Shown here: piece after piece, positions 6,290 through 9,909 of the stretch
Position numbering within the stretch: the first letter of the stretch is position 1
How the letters are laid out: each line of letters begins with the position of its first letter
NCBI GenBank assembly: GCA_002394525.1
Contig: DGUF01000101.1
Location: 7,577-20,002 of the forward strand
Source: Lachnospiraceae bacterium UBA4317
Lineage (GTDB): Bacteria; Bacillota_A; Clostridia; Lachnospirales; Lachnospiraceae
Length of the DNA stretch: 12,426 nucleotides
Reading direction: 5' to 3'
The notes under the pieces: model-generated
What the model saw: only the letters and a program-made list of their open reading frames with translations
Database searches by the model: none
What the model was told of the DNA's origin: nothing
Translations under genes and position numbers: made by a program

Positions 6290-6730
6290 ATGACCTGGCA
6301 GGATGAAAACAGCAGACAGATAGAGAGACTGATCGATGAGGCGGCAGCCGGGCGTCGCAAAGCCTATGCGCCCTACTCCGGCTACCTGGTAGGCGCCGCC
6401 CTGCTGGCTGAGGACGGGACTGTCTATACAGGCTGCAATATTGAAAATGCCGCCTTCTCCCCGACCATCTGCGCGGAGCGGACCGCCATTGCCAAGGCAG
6501 TCAGCGAGGGCGTGCGGGGATTTGAGGCCATCTGTATCATCGGGGGAAAGGCCGAAGAGGAGGTCCCGTCCTCCTATGCCGCCCCCTGCGGCTCCTGCCG
6601 CCAGGTCATGCGGGAATTCTGCAGGCCGGACCGCTTCCATGTTATTCTGGCAAGGGACAGGGACCACTACAGCGTATATACCCTGGACCAGCTCCTGCCG
6701 GAGGGGTTCGGACCGGAAAATCTGGCCTGA
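6290..6730 (+). CDS. cdd: Cytidine deaminase
   Basis: Small zinc enzyme of 146 residues, the usual length of the homotetrameric class, that hydrolyses cytidine/deoxycytidine to uridine/deoxyuridine. Seen are AYAPYSGYLVGAALL (25-39), the substrate loop GCNIENAAF (48-56), the active-site CAERTA with Cys61 and proton-shuttling Glu63, and PCGSCRQVM (99-107) giving Cys100 and Cys103. Three cysteine zinc ligands match the B. subtilis-type enzyme. The start at ATG 6290 is chosen because GGAGAAAGGGG lies just upstream; the frame is open to 6239 but those codons are spacer sequence. It follows udp in the same direction after a repeat-filled gap. No clear terminator follows before the convergent gene at 6872. 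Confidence 0.95.
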   Translation: MTWQDENSRQIERLIDEAAAGRRKAYAPYSGYLVGAALLAEDGTVYTGCNIENAAFSPTICAERTAIAKAVSEGVRGFEAICIIGGKAEEEVPSSYAAPCGSCRQVMREFCRPDRFHVILARDRDHYSVYTLDQLLPEGFGPENLA

Positions 6731-6871
6731 CTGGCTGTGACCGGACAGGTCGACCGCAGGCATGACCGGTCTCTCCGGCCTGAACAGCCGCCGCGGCCGC
6801 AGACATGCGCATTCTCCCGGTCAGGGGCAGCCGCGGGCCGGACACCGCCGGCTTATCCCGCTGTTTTCCGG

Positions 6872-7192
6872 TCATCCCTCTACGATTAGGTACCTCCCGT
6901 CGCCGACCGGAAAGACCTCGGCGGCGGAGAGGACATCCTCGCCCTCCACGTCCGTGCCGACCTCTTCAAAGTATTGGCGCACTTCTCTTTTTGACTTCGC
7001 GACGACAGCGAAGCACATCTCCAGAAAATCCGCTGCCTCCTCCGGTGTGGAGGCCACCTCCTCCGGGAAGAGCTGCAGCTGCTTTTCCAGAAAACAATTC
7101 AATACAGCCATATCGTAGTCGGGGTGTGAAAAACCACCGGCTTTTTTCGTGCCGGTCCCGCCGGTCTTTTTTTGTGCCTTTTTCTGTGCCAT
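6872..7192 (-). CDS. Small conserved-looking protein of unknown function
   Basis: A 106-residue cytoplasmic protein that I do not recognise with certainty. The first 20 residues are Lys/Gly/Thr-rich (MAQKKAQKKTGGTGTKKAGG) and probably disordered. The rest is a compact acidic alpha/beta-looking domain: FSHPDYDMAVLNCFLEKQL, then PEEAADFLEMCFAVVAKSKR, EVRQYFEEVGTDVEG, and a C-terminal strand DGRYLIVEG. No signal peptide or membrane segment is seen. The ATG at 7192 has AGGGAGA nine bases upstream, and a good promoter lies at 7414-7442, so it is very likely a real gene. Its leader is about 215 bases long and contains direct repeats. It is convergent with cdd and divergent from the DegV gene. Confidence 0.8.
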   Translation of the reverse strand: MAQKKAQKKTGGTGTKKAGGFSHPDYDMAVLNCFLEKQLQLFPEEVASTPEEAADFLEMCFAVVAKSKREVRQYFEEVGTDVEGEDVLSAAEVFPVGDGRYLIVEG

Positions 7193-7413
7193 AGGATCTG
7201 TCTCCCTTCTTCTTTTTTCATCCCTCTTGAGGAGTTTTTAATCCCTCTTAGGAGATGCGCTCTATAAACTGTACCCTGTAGAATGGACACCAATATTGTC
7301 TAAATTGCGTTTGAGAAGTTTTTGATTCCTCTCAGGAGATTCGTTTTTCTGGATTTTCTTTTCTATGGTCATTTCGCAGGATCAGCCACCCGTTTTTTCA
7401 ATGTTTAAAAATT
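7193..7413 (-). other. Long AT-rich leader of the small unknown gene
   Basis: From the predicted start near 7407 to the ATG at 7192 the transcript would carry about 215 untranslated bases, much more AT-rich than the surrounding genes. The leader holds the 20-21-base direct repeats at 7214-7254 and 7319-7338. Between them (about 7262-7308) lies a unique segment with TTTATAGAG and ACAATATTGG words. No known riboswitch fold is recognised and no U-tract terminator is seen inside it. Confidence 0.4.
7214..7338. repeat. 20-21-bp direct repeats in an AT-rich leader
   Basis: Three copies of a unit with T5, one variable base, ATyCCTCT, then AGGAG occur at 7214-7234, 7235-7254 (directly abutting) and 7319-7338. 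A partial copy (TTGAGAAG) lies directly before the third. Each copy contains a small CCTCT/AGGAG near-palindrome. The copies at 7235 and 7319 are followed by GATGCG and GATTCG, so the similarity extends beyond the core and suggests an 84-base higher-order duplication. Confidence 0.6.
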
Positions 7414-7442
7414 ATTATATCGATGAACCGGGACCATCGCAA
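7414..7442 (-). promoter_or_regulatory. Probable promoter for the small unknown gene
   Basis: On the minus strand TTGCGA (7437-7442), 17 bases, TATAAT (7414-7419) gives a perfect -10, a four-of-six -35 and optimal spacing. The sequence just downstream is AT-rich. No other gene on minus lies before 7192, so it should drive the 106-residue protein. Confidence 0.6.
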
Positions 7443-7704
7443 GGACGCACCCGGACATGCCGGCCCCGGCCCCTGAAAGCGGGAAAGCAACTAAAAACAA
7501 TGCAGAATAATTCGAAAAAACGGGCATACCTATTCCAACAAAGCGGAAATCGTTATAAAATAAAAGCAAGTGGTTTTTAAAACCAGATGTCGGAGAACTT
7601 AAAAATACTTCCATCGGGAACCAGCAGGATCCTTTCCGGCCCGTCCGCCCGGCCGGAAAGGCAGAAGAGACACTGCAGACCGCGTATTTATAGGAGAAGA
7701 TTCC
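7443..7704. other. Upstream region of the DegV gene
   Basis: About 260 bases without a supported gene. They hold a perfect odd palindrome TGGTTTT-T-AAAACCA (7571-7585), a strong GC-rich hairpin (7631-7661) and a possible -10, TATAAAAT (7554-7561), whose -35 partner is poor. A 71-codon open frame starting at 7365 crosses this region but has no ribosome site and an implausible composition, so it is not annotated. The DegV ribosome site AGGAGA lies about eight bases before ATG 7705. Confidence 0.4.
7631..7661. repeat. 11-bp GC-rich hairpin upstream of the DegV gene
   Basis: The arms CCTTTCCGGCC (7631-7641) and GGCCGGAAAGG (7651-7661) are perfectly complementary with a 9-base loop. It sits 44 bases before the DegV start codon and has no T-run after it, so it is not an ordinary terminator. 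A leader RNA structure or protein-binding site is possible. Confidence 0.6.
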
Positions 7705-8571
7705 ATGACGATCAGAATCATCACAGATTCCGGAAGCGATATTAAACAGGAAACGGCGAAGAAATGGGGAATCCGGGTGCTGCCGCTGACGGTCCGCTTC
7801 GGGTATGAGGAATACCTGGATGACATCACTCTGACGGCGGACCAGCTCTATACCAGGATGATCAGGACGGGGGAGATTCCCAAGACCAGCCAGGTCCCGC
7901 CCTATGATTTTGAAAAAGCCTTTGAGGAGGCCGTGGAGGCCGGGGATACCGTGATCTGCATCACCTGCTCCTCCGGCCTGTCCGGCTGTTATCAGAGTGC
8001 CTGCATCGCCGCGGAAAAGTTCGGCGACAAGGTGGATGTGGTCGACAGCCTGAATGTCTGCGCCTCCCAGTATGCCCTTGTCCGCTATGCGGAGGGCCTG
8101 GTCCGTATGGGAAAGAGCCGGGAGGAGATCGTCCATCGCCTGGAGCGCGACAAGAGAAGGCTCCACGTGATCGCCCTGGTGGATACCCTGGAATATGTGC
8201 AGAAGGGCGGCCGCATTTCTAAGGCCAAGGCCCTGGCCGGCAACCTCCTTCACATAAAGCCCATCATCACGGCGGACGAGGAGGGCAAGGTCAGGATCAT
8301 CGGCAAGGCCCGCGGGACCCGGAAGGGCTTCAAACTATTTTCCGACCTGGTCCGGGAGACCGGCGGCATCGACTTTGGCCTCCCGGTCTGCATGGCCTAC
8401 GCCGGGGTGAGCGATGCCAACATGCTGGAATATATGGAAAAGGAGAGGGAGATTTTCGAAGGAAAAGAGGACATCATCCACCAGATGCAGTTTGGCGCGA
8501 CAGTCGGCACCTATTCGGGCCCCGGCGCCTTCGCGATCGGATTTTTCCACAGAAGGATGCCGACGGGATGA
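7705..8571 (+). CDS. DegV-family fatty-acid-binding protein (FakB-like)
   Basis: Cytoplasmic lipid-binding protein of 288 residues. DegV/FakB proteins hold a fatty acid and present it to the kinase FakA for phosphorylation and entry into phospholipid synthesis; that role is family knowledge. Seen are the N-terminal IITDSGSDI (5-13), the ligand-contact TSQ (61-63), CSSGLSGCYQSA (88-99), the highly conserved DTLEYVQKGGRIS (160-172) and the C-terminal GTYSGPGAFAIGFF (268-281). The last motif normally reads GTHxGPGA; here the histidine is tyrosine, which may alter head-group contact. Length is normal. The start is supported by AGGAGA eight bases before ATG 7705. It ends at a strong terminator, so it is probably monocistronic. 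No fakA is in the window. Confidence 0.92.
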   Translation: MTIRIITDSGSDIKQETAKKWGIRVLPLTVRFGYEEYLDDITLTADQLYTRMIRTGEIPKTSQVPPYDFEKAFEEAVEAGDTVICITCSSGLSGCYQSACIAAEKFGDKVDVVDSLNVCASQYALVRYAEGLVRMGKSREEIVHRLERDKRRLHVIALVDTLEYVQKGGRISKAKALAGNLLHIKPIITADEEGKVRIIGKARGTRKGFKLFSDLVRETGGIDFGLPVCMAYAGVSDANMLEYMEKEREIFEGKEDIIHQMQFGATVGTYSGPGAFAIGFFHRRMPTG

Positions 8572-8601
8572 CCGGATTCCCGCCGTAAAGCCCTGACCGG
8601 G

Positions 8602-8662
8602 CAGTCCTGCCTTTAAGTCCCTGCGAGTTTCCGCGGGACCGGGAAGGCAGGACTGTTTTTTT
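8602..8662 (+). terminator. Long intrinsic terminator after the DegV gene
   Basis: A perfect 12-bp stem (8602-8613 with 8644-8655, arms CAGTCCTGCCTT/AAGGCAGGACTG) is followed directly by seven T (8656-8662). Its 30-base loop contains a second stem (GTCCC 8617-8621 with GGGAC 8635-8639, extended by GCG/CGC around a bulge). It begins 30 bases after the stop codon. Confidence 0.93.
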
Positions 8663-8663
8663 G

Positions 8664-8692
8664 TTGACACATCCTGCTCCGCTCACTAAAAT
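8664..8692 (+). promoter_or_regulatory. Consensus promoter for the AEC permease
   Basis: A perfect TTGACA (8664-8669), 17 bases, TAAAAT (8687-8692). The -35 begins two bases after the T-run of the DegV terminator, so the terminator insulates this promoter from upstream transcription. The start would be near 8699, giving a leader of about 150 bases with GC-rich inverted repeats (for example CCGGG/CCCGG around 8721-8743) of unknown significance. Confidence 0.8.
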
Positions 8693-8850
8693 GTCAGTGT
8701 TTCGGCGTATTTGCGGGTGTGCCGGGCTGCCGTCAGGCACCCGGTAAGTCTGCGGCGGGAACCTGCCCGGTGGACGGATGTGTCAGAGAGAGAAACGAGA
8801 AAAACAGGGAAACCCGGAAAAAAGAACAGACCGGGGAACAGGGAAGAGCA

Positions 8851-9786
8851 ATGAATACAAGTCTGGTGTTGATGAGCAAGCTGATCTCCATGATGATCAT
8901 CGGAGCAGTGGGATATGTGACGATCCGGTCCGGCCTGCTGGAGGAAAGGGACGGGAAGCAGCTGGCCAGGCTCTCTATGTATGTCCTCTCGCCCTGCCTG
9001 ATCATTGTGGCCTTCCAGGTCGAACTGACAGCGGAAAAGATCAAGGGCTATCTGCTGGCTCTTATCTTCTCGACCCTGGTCCAGGGCGGATTCATCCTGG
9101 CAGCCGGGCTCCTGGGGCGGCTCGGGCTCCTGGGTCTGGTGGAGGAACTCTCCATCATTTATACAAACTGCGGAAACCTGATCCTGCCGATCGTAGCCAT
9201 GACCCTGGGTGAGGAGATGGTCTTTTACGGGAGCGCCTATCAGATAACCTACAACCTGCTCTTCTGGACCCACGCGGCCGGAAAAATAGAGGGCGGCGGC
9301 AGGATAGACTGGAAAAAGGCCCTGCTCAATCCCAATATCATCGCGATCATGGTGGGAATCTTCCTTCTGCTGACCCAGATCCGCATCCCCGGCCCTGCAG
9401 ATACGGCCATGCGTATGCTGTCTGATATGGTCGGTCCCGCCAGTATGCTGGTGATCGGAATGACTATGGCTGGAAGCAGCCTGATGAAGGTGCTGACCTT
9501 CAAAAAAGCCTACCTGGTCATCTTCCTCAGACTCATCGCCCTGCCCCTGCTGGCCATGGGCGCCCTGTGGATCAGCGGCTTCGCGGCCCGCTTCCCTCAG
9601 TACATACCGGTCTTCCGGATCTCCTTCCTGGCGATCGCTGCGCCTCCCGGAGCAAACGTCGTCCAGCTGGCGACCGTCTATGATAAGGAGCCCGTCAAGG
9701 CAGGCATCTACAACCTGCTGGGCATGATCTGCTGCATGTTTACCATTCCCCTGATCGACTATATCTACTGCTGTGTATTCCTGTAA
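8851..9786 (+). CDS. AEC (auxin efflux carrier) family permease
   Basis: Integral membrane transporter of 311 residues, the normal size for bacterial AEC proteins, which commonly move small organic acids such as malate; the substrate here cannot be told. About eight to ten hydrophobic helices are visible, starting with LMSKLISMMIIGAVGYVTIR. Family marks include SMYVLSPCLIIVAF (42-55), the helix-breaking NCGNLILPIV (about 108-117), LLNPNIIAIMVGI in the second half and the conserved late APPGANVVQLATVYDKE. The frame is open upstream to 8719, but those codons are leader sequence; ATG 8851 follows a modest GGGAAGAG site. It has its own promoter (8664-8692) and a terminator shared with the convergent scpA. 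Confidence 0.9.
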   Translation: MNTSLVLMSKLISMMIIGAVGYVTIRSGLLEERDGKQLARLSMYVLSPCLIIVAFQVELTAEKIKGYLLALIFSTLVQGGFILAAGLLGRLGLLGLVEELSIIYTNCGNLILPIVAMTLGEEMVFYGSAYQITYNLLFWTHAAGKIEGGGRIDWKKALLNPNIIAIMVGIFLLLTQIRIPGPADTAMRMLSDMVGPASMLVIGMTMAGSSLMKVLTFKKAYLVIFLRLIALPLLAMGALWISGFAARFPQYIPVFRISFLAIAAPPGANVVQLATVYDKEPVKAGIYNLLGMICCMFTIPLIDYIYCCVFL

Positions 9787-9833
9787 TTTTTAACAAAGCG
9801 TTTTTGTATAAAATATTATTTTGTAAAAATAAT

Positions 9834-9881
9834 AAAACACGGTGCGCACCGGGCAGAAGCTTCCGGAGCGCACCGTGTTTT
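9834..9881. terminator. Bidirectional terminator between the AEC gene and scpA
   Basis: A perfect 14-bp stem (9834-9847 with 9868-9881, arms AAAACACGGTGCGC/GCGCACCGTGTTTT) encloses a 20-base loop with an inner CCGG/CCGG pair. On plus the stem ends in four T. On minus it also ends in four T and is followed by a longer T-rich run (ATTATTTTTA), so termination should be stronger for scpA. It is placed between convergent genes as expected. Confidence 0.9.
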
Positions 9882-9909
9882 CAGATATCATGAATTCGGA
9901 AATATGCGG

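Noticed and set aside
5995..6360. Minus-strand open frames across the udp-cdd spacer with repeated ICLTSC/LPAMCLS peptides
   Set aside because: The peptide periodicity is only the translation of the 81-base DNA repeat; there is no start signal, and one frame overlaps the cdd 5' end.
6731..6871. Terminator between cdd and the convergent small gene
   Set aside because: Only short GCCGG-type stems are present and there is no T-run in either direction, so no terminator could be supported.
7214..7338. CRISPR or insertion-sequence ends
   Set aside because: Repeat units are short, partly abutting and few. No transposase, terminal inverted repeats or target duplication are visible.
7365..7580. Possible 71-residue gene in the AT-rich gap
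   Set aside because: No ribosome binding site, no coherent domain, and the frame runs across the minus-strand promoter and a palindrome; more likely spacer.
8700..8850. Riboswitch in the leader of the AEC permease
   Set aside because: GC-rich stems are present, but no recognisable conserved core of a known riboswitch class and no expression-platform terminator were found.
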